From positions 1-64,000 of the forward strand of contig NZ_JANCLT010000018.1 in NCBI RefSeq assembly GCF_024294785.1: DNA of 64,000 nucleotides, written 5' to 3'. Every line of letters begins with the position of its first letter. The first letter of the stretch is position 1. Below are positions 32,524 to 41,259 of the stretch, piece after piece. The notes under the pieces were generated by a model, which was given only the letters and a program-made list of their open reading frames with translations, did not search any database and was not told the DNA's origin. Both the position numbers and the translations under genes were made by a program. Source of the DNA: Ectobacillus ponti. Its GTDB lineage: Bacteria; Bacillota; Bacilli; Bacillales; Bacillaceae_G.

Positions 32524-33294
32524 TTACAGGCCTGTGTCGGCTGTTGGATCAACCGCCGGTGCAGGCGGTGTGACAGCAGGAGGTGTAACAGCAGGTGCTG
32601 CAGGTGCGGTGCCCGCTGCCGGCGCGGCATCGAGGTAGGCCTGAATGACCGCTTCATAGGTCAGCGGCAGCTGCGCAACCTTTGTTTTGGTGTTCAGCAC
32701 AAAGGACAGATTGCTGAAGGGTTGCGTCGCGACCAGCGTCCCGTCGAGCGTCATGATGGTATATGTGCCGCTTGCTTTTCCCTGCACCACAATTGGGCTG
32801 TGGCTGTGCGGATTGCGCGCCAGGGTGGCATGGACGTCCACACGGTAGGTTGCGCCGTTGTACGTATACGTTTCCGTTCCGTTCAAGGCCGCATCCGCGG
32901 CCTGATAGCGCCCTGTTCGCCCGCCCATGTGCAGATCATAGCTGCCGGTGGCCACAGCCACTGTATGCTTTCCTTTGGCGGCATGGGCTTTGCCATGGGT
33001 TTCGCTTTTCGGTGCGCTTACCTTCACCGGCGCTTTGCCCGCCGCTTGTGTCGGCATGGCGCCGGCGCCGATCGCCATGGAAGCAACCATGGCGGTGCCG
33101 GCCATCACCTTCACGCTTTTTACAGACAAATATGGGAACTTTTGCTTGGCATACGCCAAGGCATCCTGCTGCAGGCTGTCCGTCCCTGCTTCACCCAGCT
33201 CCGCGGAGAATTCCTCCATCGTTTCATGCGTGTACAGGCGGATGATATAGGAACCATTTTCTTCATGAATGTCATGCTTATAAAATTTGCTCAT
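32524..33294 (-). CDS. hypothetical envelope protein with central membrane helix
   Basis: A 256-residue protein. The first 60 residues look cytoplasmic and charged, a hydrophobic segment follows (VKVMAGTAMVASMAIGAGA, about 63-80), and the rest is outside: a linker rich in K, H and A, a domain of about 100 residues (SYDLHMGGRTGRYQAADAAL; YTYNGATYRVDVHATLARNPH) and an alanine-proline-rich tail (APAVTPPAVTPPAPAV). Such tails suit wall-spanning or spore-surface proteins. GAGGTGAG precedes the ATG. No family recognised; orientation is inferred. Confidence 0.6.
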   Translation of the reverse strand: MSKFYKHDIHEENGSYIIRLYTHETMEEFSAELGEAGTDSLQQDALAYAKQKFPYLSVKSVKVMAGTAMVASMAIGAGAMPTQAAGKAPVKVSAPKSETHGKAHAAKGKHTVAVATGSYDLHMGGRTGRYQAADAALNGTETYTYNGATYRVDVHATLARNPHSHSPIVVQGKASGTYTIMTLDGTLVATQPFSNLSFVLNTKTKVAQLPLTYEAVIQAYLDAAPAAGTAPAAPAVTPPAVTPPAPAVDPTADTGL

Positions 33295-33337
33295 TTATCT
33301 CACCTCAATGTGTTAGTGTGGGACAAGAGAGCATTCT

Positions 33338-35002
33338 TTATCCATCAGAAAACGGGCGGTCCAAGCGGTACAGGCGGGCATAGCGCTCCCGCTGCAGCAA
33401 TTCTTCATGCGTACCCCGCAGTACCATTCGTCCTTTTTCCAAAAATATAATTTGATCGGCAGTATCTGCCAGCGTCAGGTGATGGGTCACCCAAAGCACG
33501 GTTTTGCCGCGCAGTACGTCAAACATGGTGGTCAACAGCTCCCGCTCTGTCAGCGGGTCAAGTCCGATGGTCGGTTCATCAAGAATGACAATCGGCTTCT
33601 CCTGCAGCAGAACCCGCGCGAGCGCAATGCGCTGCCGTTCGCCGCCGGAGAAGCGCATGCCGGTTTCCTGCATCGGCGTATCATAGCCGTTCGGCAGGGA
33701 GGAGATATAGTCATGCAGCTTCACCTGCTTCGCGGCCCATTGCACCTCTTCATCCGTCGCCGCCGGATTGCCGAGGCGGATATTGTTCAGCACCGAGGTG
33801 TCAAAGAGGTGCGGCTGCTGGTTCAGCACCGCGACTTCGCCGTTTACCGCAACCGTGCCGCTGCTTGGCGCAATCACGCCCTGCACGAGCTTCAGCAGCG
33901 TGGATTTGCCGGCGCCGCTCGGTCCGAGCAGCGCCAGCGTTTCGCCCGGCTGCAGCGAAAAGGTGAGCTTCTCCAGCACCGATGATGTTCCATAACGGAA
34001 GGATACATCGGAAAACGAGATGGCGTCACTGCCGCCGCGGCTGACGGGAACCGTGTCCGGCAGCTGCGTTTCCAGACCGGCCAGGCGTGCCCGGGAGCTG
34101 TCGTATGCTGGAATTTCACTGACTGCATCAGAAAGCGGCAGAAACGCCTCCGTCAGCGGGAACAGCACAAGCACAAATGCAGCAATCATGACCGGAGCCA
34201 GAGCACCGCTTGCCGCCTGCCCGGACGCCCAGCCCAGCATGGAAATTACCATGAGGAGCACCACGGCCTGTGCGAGCGTGGCCCGCCAGCGCAGGAAGCG
34301 CTGCTGGCGCAGCTCCATGGTGAGCAGCTTCTGCTCCTGCGCCTCATAATCCCGGATGAAGTCCGCCTGCCGGCCGCTGAATTGCCAGTCGCCGATGCCG
34401 ATGACTGCATCTGTCAGCTTTTCGTACAAAGCATGCCGCTCTGTTTTCATCTGCCGTACCCGCGCTTTTGTCGCCAAAAGTGAAACGAAGGGGAAGAGGA
34501 AGACGAGCACAGCAGCGTAGACGGCCATCAGCAGGGCGAACGGCCAGGAGAACAGGCCGAGCAGCAGGACGGACAGAAGATAGAGAGTGAGGCCGACCAG
34601 GCTTGGAAAAATCGTTTTCAGATAGATGTCCTGCAGCTTTTCAATGTCCTCTGCCAGCAAACCGAGCACATCGCCCGTCTGGAACCTGGCAAAGGGGGAC
34701 AGCACCTGCGGTTCGATGATTTCATATACCGTAGTGCGCATCCGGGAGACGATTTTCAGCACGGCATGGTGCCCCAGCAGGCGCTCCGCGTAGCGGGACA
34801 CGGCCCGCCCGATGCCGAAGGCCCGCACCGCCACAATCGGCACGTAAATCAGCAGCAGATTCTCCGGACGGGTGGCTGCCTTTGAAATGAGAAAGCCTGA
34901 AGTGAACATCAGGGCAGCTGCGAAGAAGGCTGTCAGCAGGCCGAGGGCGATGACGAGCAGCAGCAGCCGCTTCTGTTCTTTGATATAGGATCCAATGCTC
35001 AT
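33338..35002 (-). CDS. cydC: thiol reductant ABC exporter subunit CydC
   Basis: Half of the heterodimeric ABC exporter that moves cysteine and glutathione-type thiols or heme across the membrane and is needed to assemble cytochrome bd. 554 residues: six-helix membrane domain, then the nucleotide-binding domain with LLGPSGAGKSTLL, FSGGERQRIALARVLL and VILDEPTIGLDP. The N-terminal stretch FGIGRAVSRYAERLLGHHAVL is typical of the CydC group. In Bacillus subtilis naming this gene is called cydD. The start at 35002 overlaps the previous stop (ATGA) and has GGGAGG upstream. Confidence 0.9.
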   Translation of the reverse strand: MSIGSYIKEQKRLLLLVIALGLLTAFFAAALMFTSGFLISKAATRPENLLLIYVPIVAVRAFGIGRAVSRYAERLLGHHAVLKIVSRMRTTVYEIIEPQVLSPFARFQTGDVLGLLAEDIEKLQDIYLKTIFPSLVGLTLYLLSVLLLGLFSWPFALLMAVYAAVLVFLFPFVSLLATKARVRQMKTERHALYEKLTDAVIGIGDWQFSGRQADFIRDYEAQEQKLLTMELRQQRFLRWRATLAQAVVLLMVISMLGWASGQAASGALAPVMIAAFVLVLFPLTEAFLPLSDAVSEIPAYDSSRARLAGLETQLPDTVPVSRGGSDAISFSDVSFRYGTSSVLEKLTFSLQPGETLALLGPSGAGKSTLLKLVQGVIAPSSGTVAVNGEVAVLNQQPHLFDTSVLNNIRLGNPAATDEEVQWAAKQVKLHDYISSLPNGYDTPMQETGMRFSGGERQRIALARVLLQEKPIVILDEPTIGLDPLTERELLTTMFDVLRGKTVLWVTHHLTLADTADQIIFLEKGRMVLRGTHEELLQRERYARLYRLDRPFSDG

Positions 35003-36711
35003 GCTGTACCTCCCAGCTGTGCCTGCACGAGGCGCCAATAGCCGCCGCGCCGCTGCAGGAGCTCCTCGTGTGTGCCGGCTTCGGTGATCCGGCCATGCTC
35101 CACAACATAAATATAGTCCATCTCCGGCATCCAATGGAGCCGGTGCGTCGCAAGAAACACAAGCTTCTGCTCGAACAGCTGCAGCAGGGTTTCCTTCAGC
35201 TCATACTCTGTTTCAATGTCAAGGTGGGCAGTCGGCTCATCAAGCAGCAGAATCGGCCGGTCATCCAGGAATGCGCGGGCAATGGCCACACGCTGCGCCT
35301 GGCCGCCGCTCAGCGCCCGGCCGCCCTCGCCGATTTCTTCTTCCAGACCGATTTCCCGCACCAGCTCCGCAAGACCTGCTTGCTTCGCGGCCGCCAAGGC
35401 TTCCTGCCGAGAAGCATCCGGCTTGTAAAAGCGAATGTTATGCAGCAAAGAGCCGTGGAAGAGATAGGGGTGCTGCGGAATGTAGCCCACCTGCCGTTGC
35501 CAATCTCCGCGCTGCAGGTGGGTGAAGCTTTGTCCGTCCACTGTGAGGCGGCCGCCGCTTAGGGCATGAAAGCCGCCGAGCACCTCAATCAGCGTGGACT
35601 TGCCGGCGCCGCTTGCACCGACGATACCGATTTTTTGGAATCCTGTTACAGCCAGCTTGGCATCCTGCAGCGAGGGCTTGCCATCCGCATCGTGCTGCAC
35701 CGTCGCATCAAGCAGCTCCAATTGCGAATGCTCACTCCAGGGAGCAAGCGGTTGCCCGTCTTCAGGCGCAAAAGGCTGCAGACTGATGAGCTCCCGCAGC
35801 CGTGTGCCGACTTCCCGGCCGTTCAGCGTCGCATGATAGTCCGCGCCGATTTCACGTATCGGCAGGAAGTACTCCGGCGCCAGGATTAAAATCGTCAGGG
35901 CCGGCGCGAGGGTGATGTCCCCGTCCACCAGCCGCAGCCCGAGGAAGACGGCCACGGTCGCCACTGCCAGCATCGTGAAAAAGTCCATCGCGAATGAGGA
36001 CAGAAAGGCCATCCGCAGCGTGCGCATGGTGGACGCACGGTAGCGTTCGCTTACACTCACAATGCTTTGTAAATGGGCGCGGCTGCGCCCCAAGTATTTC
36101 AGCGTTTCCAGCCCGCGCAGGGAATCCACGTAATGGTTGGCGAGGACGCGGTAGGTGCGCCACTGCTGATCGGCCTGCTTTTTCGCGGCAAGACCAAGCA
36201 AGATCATGAACAGCACAAGAATCGGCAGTGCCAGCACGAGAATGGTGCCGGACGTGCGGTCCTTCCAAAATACGCAGAGAGCAACCATGGCGGGGATGGT
36301 GAGCATGCTGGAGAGCTTCGGCAGGAAGAGAACGAGGTATTGCTTCAGCTGCGCGACGCCTTCCACAAGCAGCGTGACGACATTCCCGGTGCCAAGCTTC
36401 TTCGCGGCGCGGGGGCCAAGCTGAAACAAACGAGTGATGGCCTGCTCGCGCAAATCCGCACTGAGCCCTGCGGCATAGCGGTGCACCAATCTTTGCTTGC
36501 CGTGCTGAATGAGGTGTCGCGCCAAAAAGGCGAGGCCGAAATAGAGAATTTCATTGCGTGCGGCCTGCAGGGAACTCCCCTCAAACAGGCGCGTGACCGC
36601 TCCTGCAAGCCAGATGGCTTGCAGGAGGACGGCCGCTCCCTGCAGGATGGCAGCAATGGTAAGTGCCAAGAGGATGGCCGGCATTCCCTTGTATTGCCAC
36701 AACTCCTTCAT
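34999..36711 (-). CDS. cydD: thiol reductant ABC exporter subunit CydD
   Basis: Partner of CydC, 570 residues. Membrane domain of about six helices (LVHRYAAGLSADLREQAITRLF marks the family) and an ATPase domain with VGASGAGKSTLIE, LSGGQAQRVAIARAFL and LLLDEPTAHLD. In Bacillus subtilis naming it corresponds to cydC. The ATG at 36711 overlaps the cydB stop (TGATG), so it is coupled to the oxidase genes; an in-frame extension to 36765 lies inside cydB. Confidence 0.9.
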   Translation of the reverse strand: MKELWQYKGMPAILLALTIAAILQGAAVLLQAIWLAGAVTRLFEGSSLQAARNEILYFGLAFLARHLIQHGKQRLVHRYAAGLSADLREQAITRLFQLGPRAAKKLGTGNVVTLLVEGVAQLKQYLVLFLPKLSSMLTIPAMVALCVFWKDRTSGTILVLALPILVLFMILLGLAAKKQADQQWRTYRVLANHYVDSLRGLETLKYLGRSRAHLQSIVSVSERYRASTMRTLRMAFLSSFAMDFFTMLAVATVAVFLGLRLVDGDITLAPALTILILAPEYFLPIREIGADYHATLNGREVGTRLRELISLQPFAPEDGQPLAPWSEHSQLELLDATVQHDADGKPSLQDAKLAVTGFQKIGIVGASGAGKSTLIEVLGGFHALSGGRLTVDGQSFTHLQRGDWQRQVGYIPQHPYLFHGSLLHNIRFYKPDASRQEALAAAKQAGLAELVREIGLEEEIGEGGRALSGGQAQRVAIARAFLDDRPILLLDEPTAHLDIETEYELKETLLQLFEQKLVFLATHRLHWMPEMDYIYVVEHGRITEAGTHEELLQRRGGYWRLVQAQLGGTA

Positions 36712-37721
36712 CAATACACCATATCCTTTCCGTCCACGCGCTTGCGGAAGACGTAGTAGCTCCAAATTTGGTAGCCGAGCACGAACGGCAGCAGGCCGAG
36801 CGCCACAAACGTCATCACCTTCAGCGAATACGCGCCGGACGAAGCATTGTAGACGGTCAGGTTGAACGCGCTGTCGAGGGAGCTGACCATGACGCGCGGG
36901 AACAAGCCGGTGAAGATGGTCGCGATGGTGAGCGCGATGCCGAGCCCGCTCATGCCGAACGCCCAGCCGTCACGCTGCTTGGCGATGTACAGCCCGCTGA
37001 AGCTGTAGCTCAGCACGATGGCGACAATCATCGGCGTTGTGGCCCAGCCGCGGTACGTGAACAGATCTGTCTGGAAGTAGGACAGTATCGTAAAGGCCAC
37101 AAGGCCAATGAGAACAAAGAAGACGACACGCTGTGCCATGTGGCGGGCGCGCTCCTGCAAGCTGCCCACGGTGCGTAACGTAGTAAACAGCAAGCCGTGC
37201 AGCAAGCACAGCAGCGTGACTGCAATCCCACCGGTAACTGTGTAGACATTCACATAGTCGGAGAAGCCGGCCCGCAGCGTCATGCTTTCATCAATCGGCA
37301 TCCCTTTTAACAGACTGGAGAAGAGAACGCCGAACAGAAACGGTGGCAAGGTGCTGCCGATGAAAATGACCCAGTCCCAGGAATGGGTCCATCTGGTGCT
37401 GTCGACCTTGCCGCGGAATTCAAAGGCAACGCCGCGCCCGATCAGCGCAAGCAGCACAAACACGAAAGGAATATAGTAGCCGCTGAACATGGTCGCGTAC
37501 CAGTGCGGGAATGCCGCGAAAATCGCGCCGCCGCCGGTCAGCAGCCATACTTCGTTGGCGTCCCAGAACGGCCCGATCGTGTTGATGAGCATGCGGCGCT
37601 CGAGGTCGTTGCGGGCCAGGAGCTTGCCGGCCATGCCGACGCCAAAGTCAAAGCCTTCGAGAAAGAAAAATCCGATGAACAAAACTGCGACGAGTCCAAA
37701 CCAAAGCTCATTCAGTTCCAT
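36711..37721 (-). CDS. cydB: cytochrome bd ubiquinol/menaquinol oxidase subunit II
   Basis: Membrane subunit of the high-affinity terminal oxidase, 336 residues with about eight to nine helices. N-terminal LWFGLVAVLFIGFFFLEGFDFGVG and GPFWDANEVWLL are diagnostic. It supports the heme-bearing subunit CydA. Starts ten bases before the end of cydA, hence coupled. Confidence 0.95.
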   Translation of the reverse strand: MELNELWFGLVAVLFIGFFFLEGFDFGVGMAGKLLARNDLERRMLINTIGPFWDANEVWLLTGGGAIFAAFPHWYATMFSGYYIPFVFVLLALIGRGVAFEFRGKVDSTRWTHSWDWVIFIGSTLPPFLFGVLFSSLLKGMPIDESMTLRAGFSDYVNVYTVTGGIAVTLLCLLHGLLFTTLRTVGSLQERARHMAQRVVFFVLIGLVAFTILSYFQTDLFTYRGWATTPMIVAIVLSYSFSGLYIAKQRDGWAFGMSGLGIALTIATIFTGLFPRVMVSSLDSAFNLTVYNASSGAYSLKVMTFVALGLLPFVLGYQIWSYYVFRKRVDGKDMVY

Positions 37722-39112
37722 GATTGCACTGCCTCCTTGCCGAACGGATCAAATGTTGTCCCGGTTTCTGTATGATGATGCTCTGTGCCTTTCTTGATCT
37801 CTCTGACGAACAAGTACACAAGCAAAATGGCCAGCACGAGATAGATGAGCGTAAAGGCAATGAAGGAGAATAAGAGAGAGCCATACGATACATTCGGTGA
37901 TACGGAGGCCGCGGTTGTCATCAGCCCGAACACCGTCCATGGCTGCCGCCCGATTTCAGTCATAATCCATCCCGCGGAGTTCGCGATGAACGGGAAGGAA
38001 ATGAGCGCCACCATGGTGCGCAGGAACCACTTTGTTCCCATGAGCTTGCTGCGGTATTGCAGCAGAAGCCCCAGCGCTGAGACGAGAATCATCAGGATGC
38101 CGGCGCCCGCCATGACGCGGAAGCTCCAGAAGGTTGTTTTCACCGGTGGAATGTAGTTGCCCGGTCCATATGTTTTTTCATATTGCTTTTGCAGGGTCAG
38201 CATGCCCGGCACATTGCCCTCAAATTTTTCATAAGCGAGATAGCTCAGCAAATACGGAACCGAAATCTCAAAGCGGTTTTCCTGCTTGTCCGTATCAATG
38301 CCGGCCACAATCGTCCAGGCCGCCGGATCGCCGCTGTCTTTCCAGAGCGCTTCACTTGCCGCCATTTTCATCGGCTGTGATTCCATCAAATGCTTGGCCT
38401 GCGCGTGTCCGCTGAAGGCGACCCCAAGACCGGACAGGAGTCCCACAATCATGGCGATGCGGAAGGATTTCGCGAAAAAGTCAATTTCCTGCTTTTTCAA
38501 CAGCTTGTAGGCGCTGACGCCGCCGATGAAGAAGGCGCCGGTTGCCAGCGCGCCGAACACAACGTGCGGAAACTCCACGAATAGCTGCGGATTTGTTAAC
38601 AAGGCAAAAAAGTCGTTCATCTCCGCGCGGCCATTCTTGATTGCGAACCCGACCGGCTCCTGCATGAAGGAGTTGGCTGCCAAAATCCAAAGGGCGGACA
38701 GCATCGTGCCGAGTGAGACGAGCCAAATGCATGCCAGGTGCACCTTTTTTGAGAGGCGGTCCCAGCCGAAAATCCAGAGTCCGATAAAGGTGGACTCCAT
38801 GAAAAAGGCGAGCAGCGCTTCAATCGCCAGCGGGGCCCCGAAGACGTCCCCGACAAACCGGGAGTATTCGGACCAGTTCATCCCAAACTGGAATTCTTGA
38901 ATGATCCCTGTTACCACGCCGACCGCAAAGTTGATGAGAAACAGGTGTCCCCAGAACTTGGCCATGTTCTTGTACGTTTCATCGTTTTTTACCACATAGA
39001 TTGTCTGCATGAGCGCGACCATGAATACGAGACCGATTGACATCGGCACGAATAAGAAGTGAAAGATGGTCGTGGCGCCGAACTGCAGTCGTGCGAGCAT
39101 AAGCTCTGACAT
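37712..39112 (-). CDS. cydA: cytochrome bd oxidase subunit I
   Basis: Catalytic subunit that oxidises menaquinol and reduces oxygen, 466 residues with about nine helices. Conserved parts: LARLQFGATTIFHFLFVP with the first heme histidine, GRQPWTVFG near the end and the GHAQAKHLMESQPMKMAA stretch with a heme ligand and quinol-loop neighbours. The Q-loop is short, as in Bacillus enzymes. GGGGGG precedes the ATG. First gene of a four-gene operon whose promoter carries a Rex-type operator, so low oxygen or a high NADH/NAD ratio should induce it. Confidence 0.96.
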   Translation of the reverse strand: MSELMLARLQFGATTIFHFLFVPMSIGLVFMVALMQTIYVVKNDETYKNMAKFWGHLFLINFAVGVVTGIIQEFQFGMNWSEYSRFVGDVFGAPLAIEALLAFFMESTFIGLWIFGWDRLSKKVHLACIWLVSLGTMLSALWILAANSFMQEPVGFAIKNGRAEMNDFFALLTNPQLFVEFPHVVFGALATGAFFIGGVSAYKLLKKQEIDFFAKSFRIAMIVGLLSGLGVAFSGHAQAKHLMESQPMKMAASEALWKDSGDPAAWTIVAGIDTDKQENRFEISVPYLLSYLAYEKFEGNVPGMLTLQKQYEKTYGPGNYIPPVKTTFWSFRVMAGAGILMILVSALGLLLQYRSKLMGTKWFLRTMVALISFPFIANSAGWIMTEIGRQPWTVFGLMTTAASVSPNVSYGSLLFSFIAFTLIYLVLAILLVYLFVREIKKGTEHHHTETGTTFDPFGKEAVQSWN

Positions 39113-39137
39113 ATCGTTCCCCCCTATATTAGCTTGA

Positions 39138-39155
39138 CTGTGATTTTGCTCACAG
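39138..39155. promoter_or_regulatory. Rex-type operator of the cyd operon
   Basis: CTGTGA-N6-TCACAG, an 18-bp palindrome containing TGTGA(N6)TCACA. Rex, the NADH-sensing repressor of Bacillus cydABCD, binds TTGTGA-N6-TCACAA; Fnr and Crp sites share the TGTGA-N6-TCACA core. Location at about +8 to +25 of the predicted transcript favours a repressor, hence Rex. Confidence 0.65.
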
Positions 39156-39168
39156 ATTCACATACACT

Positions 39169-39174
39169 ATTGTA
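39169..39174 (-). promoter_or_regulatory. -10 element of cydABDC
   Basis: TACAAT on the minus strand, start of transcription predicted near 39162. No strong -35 box. Confidence 0.5.
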
Positions 39175-39205
39175 GAGGATATTCCTGCCGATTCTCCCTG
39201 GAATG

Positions 39206-39283
39206 TTGACAAAAATATGGCAGGAATATAGAGAAATTGTGGCAAGGCAGGAAGGCGCATGCCGGGGATGGATGCGTTATAAT
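39206..39283 (+). promoter_or_regulatory. promoter region of the N-acetyltransferase gene
   Basis: TTGACA at 39206-39211 with TATAGA 15 bp on (39227-39232), and a separate perfect TATAAT at 39278-39283 without a clear -35 box. Either could drive the gene at 39307. Confidence 0.4.
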
Positions 39284-39306
39284 GGAATAAAAAAGGAGGA
39301 AGAGAG

Positions 39307-40089
39307 ATGACTGGACTTGATGCAGGGTTCCGGAAGCGCATTGGCTTTTCGAAGGAGGGGCCCCTGGCGTTTGCGGATTTGCCGGAGGTGCTGGAGCGGA
39401 CCTCAAGAACGATTCCGTTTGAAAATCTGTGTGTTTTGACTGAAGAGGCGAAGGAGATTACGAGCGGGCATTTGGCCGGGAAAATCTTGGAGCGCGGGGA
39501 AGGCGGCCTGTGCTATGAGCTGAACGGGCTGTTATATTTTGTGCTCCAGGAAAACGGGTTTTCAAATGTTCTTGTGCGCGGCGTGGTGTACAACCCGGTG
39601 CGGCAGGAGTGGAGCGGCACGGGGCGGACACATGTGGTGAACCTGCTCCCGTATGAAAGTGAATTATACCTGATTGACAGCGGCTTTGGCAGCAATATCC
39701 CGCTTGCGCCTGTGCCGTTGACAGGTGAAACGGTAACGTCACCGAACGGAGAGTTTCGCGCGCGTCCGCTGCATACGGAGCACGGCGACTTTGTGTTTGA
39801 GATGAAAATCAAGCATAAGGATGCAGACTGGCAGCTTGGCTATGCCTTCGATTCCATAAGACCGGCCGAGCCGTCCGAACTGAGTGAAATTCAGGCCGTC
39901 ATCCGCGCGCATCCGGCCTCCTCCTTCAATAAAACGCCGCTGCTCACCCGTTTGACAGAAGGCGGCAGTGTAACGCTGACGCACGCCTCCCTGACAGAAT
40001 GGAAGCACGGCAAGCTGCAGAAGGATGAGCTGGACGAGGCGCGTTTTAAGAGTCTGGCACGGGAGCGGTTCGGCATCCATTTATCCTGA
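39307..40089 (+). CDS. arylamine N-acetyltransferase
   Basis: Cytoplasmic enzyme that moves acetyl from acetyl-CoA to arylamines or hydrazines, 260 residues. The catalytic triad is visible: C69 in GGLCYELN, H109 in GRTHVVNLL and D124 in LIDSGFGSN. IPFENLC near the N-terminus is a family motif. AAAAGGAGGA precedes the ATG. The gene end overlaps the convergent hydrolase gene by nine bases. Such enzymes are common in Bacillus; the natural substrate is unknown. Confidence 0.92.
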   Translation: MTGLDAGFRKRIGFSKEGPLAFADLPEVLERTSRTIPFENLCVLTEEAKEITSGHLAGKILERGEGGLCYELNGLLYFVLQENGFSNVLVRGVVYNPVRQEWSGTGRTHVVNLLPYESELYLIDSGFGSNIPLAPVPLTGETVTSPNGEFRARPLHTEHGDFVFEMKIKHKDADWQLGYAFDSIRPAEPSELSEIQAVIRAHPASSFNKTPLLTRLTEGGSVTLTHASLTEWKHGKLQKDELDEARFKSLARERFGIHLS

Positions 40090-40704
40090 GAACCGCCCTG
40101 TGCGCAGGAAAGCATCGGTGAGCCGTGCTGTCTCCGGCTGATGATGAATGTCCTTATGATGGTATGGCAGCTTGATGAAAGCGGACAGACCGGAAAATGG
40201 CACTGAGCCGACTTCCACACGCCCGTCATTTTCGCCAATCAGCAGCCGCCCGAGCAGCAGGTCGCTCCGGTTGCCTGCGATGGCGGCAATGTCAATGCCA
40301 TGCGGGTTTTGCAGGCCTTGCTCCGCCACATAGCCTGGGCGGAGCGATTGCAGGGTTTTGTAGGTGCGGATATACGGGCCGATTTTCGCCGCCGTATCCG
40401 CCAGCCGGCTGCCCTGGTTCGGCGTGGCGATGAGCACACAGCGCCCGATGCGGTCCGCGTGCTTCGTGTTATGCAGGAGTTTGCGGATGACGAGGCCGCC
40501 GGTGCTGTGCCCCACGAGGTGAATCACCGGCTCGCGCAGGTTTGCCAGCAGCACCTCCAATTCTCCGGCCGCATGGACAAATTCCTGATAGGTGAGCGGC
40601 AGGTCGGGCGCCAGGCACGTGTAGCCAAGCTGTTCGAGCTGGCGCGCCAACGGCTGCATGTCTGCGCCGCTTTTGTAAAAGCCGTGAACGAGAATGGCAA
40701 GCAT
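40081..40704 (-). CDS. alpha/beta hydrolase, lipase-like
   Basis: A 207-residue hydrolase without signal peptide. LVHGFYKSGADM is the oxyanion loop region and GHSTGG (65-70) holds the nucleophile S67; the acid and base would be D168-like in LIGENDGRV and the histidine pair in HHKDIHH. The strand order and size match small triacylglycerol-lipase-like or esterase proteins (PGAP1-like). GGAGGGAATTCC precedes the ATG. Substrate unknown. Confidence 0.82.
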   Translation of the reverse strand: MLAILVHGFYKSGADMQPLARQLEQLGYTCLAPDLPLTYQEFVHAAGELEVLLANLREPVIHLVGHSTGGLVIRKLLHNTKHADRIGRCVLIATPNQGSRLADTAAKIGPYIRTYKTLQSLRPGYVAEQGLQNPHGIDIAAIAGNRSDLLLGRLLIGENDGRVEVGSVPFSGLSAFIKLPYHHKDIHHQPETARLTDAFLRTGRFSG

Positions 40705-40761
40705 GGAATTCCCTCCTGATGGCAGCGTTTTTCCTCAGTATACAGCGTATTTCCGCCGGAT

Positions 40762-40790
40762 GCATAAGCCTTTCTGCTTGCGACACAATA
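40762..40790 (+). promoter_or_regulatory. sigma-G-like promoter
   Basis: GCATA (40762-40766), 17-bp spacer, CACAATA (40784-40790). The forespore sigma-G consensus is GHATR-N17/18-CATNHTA; one mismatch here. It precedes the 44-residue spore-protein candidate. Confidence 0.5.
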
Positions 40791-40818
40791 TGTCTGTAAT
40801 CGGGAAGGAGGGAATGGG

Positions 40819-40953
40819 ATGAGCAAGCAGCACGGTGCAGGAAAGATGAACAACAATCAAACGGGCGATCAGGTCGAGCAGCAAAGCGCCCGCAATACAG
40901 GCACGGAGCCGAATGATCCGCGCAGTGTCAGCAAGAAGAAGAGCGGCAAGTAA
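40819..40953 (+). CDS. small hydrophilic protein, candidate minor small acid-soluble spore protein
   Basis: 44 residues, almost entirely polar: MSKQHGAGKMNNNQTGDQ at the start and SVSKKKSGK at the end, no hydrophobic stretch. A strong GGAAGGAGGG lies 6 bases before the ATG, a sigma-G-like promoter upstream and an intrinsic terminator directly after, so this is a complete one-gene unit. Size, composition and promoter fit the minor spore core proteins (SspN/SspO/SspP-like group), but I cannot match it to one of them. Confidence 0.65.
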   Translation: MSKQHGAGKMNNNQTGDQVEQQSARNTGTEPNDPRSVSKKKSGK

Positions 40954-40961
40954 GATAAGCT

Positions 40962-40988
40962 GGAGCACGGGGAGCTGTGCTCCACTTT
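40962..40988 (+). terminator. intrinsic terminator
   Basis: GGAGCAC (40962-40968) pairs with GTGCTCC (40977-40983), followed by ACTTTTT. Confidence 0.8.
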
Positions 40989-41072
40989 TTATACATATAA
41001 TTTGCATTTTTATACAAATTAGATGTAAGCGCATTCCTGTCGCGGCAATATATGCAAATAGTAGAAAAAGAG

Positions 41073-41101
41073 AGCGCTTTCTTGTTGCCGGAAGCGTTTT
41101 T
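41073..41101 (+). terminator. possible second terminator
   Basis: CGCTTTC (41075-41081) pairs with GGAAGCG (41090-41096, one G-U), followed by six T. Together with the one at 40962 it isolates the next gene from upstream transcription. Confidence 0.5.
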
Positions 41102-41177
41102 TGGAGACTCAAACGATAGATTTATCTTTCTGGCATACTTTTTTAAAATGAAAGTCTAGGAGATATGTCCCTATGTA

Positions 41178-41186
41178 TGCTATAAT
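41178..41186 (+). promoter_or_regulatory. extended -10 promoter of ppc
   Basis: TGCTATAAT: a TG one base before a perfect TATAAT (41181-41186). The -35 region is poor, as is usual for extended -10 promoters. Transcript start near 41193. Confidence 0.6.
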
Positions 41187-41259
41187 CATGCAAATGCTAA
41201 GTTATAGAATAACTCGAATTATGTGAAAATTTGGAATTGATTTGAAGGGTTGTGAGACA

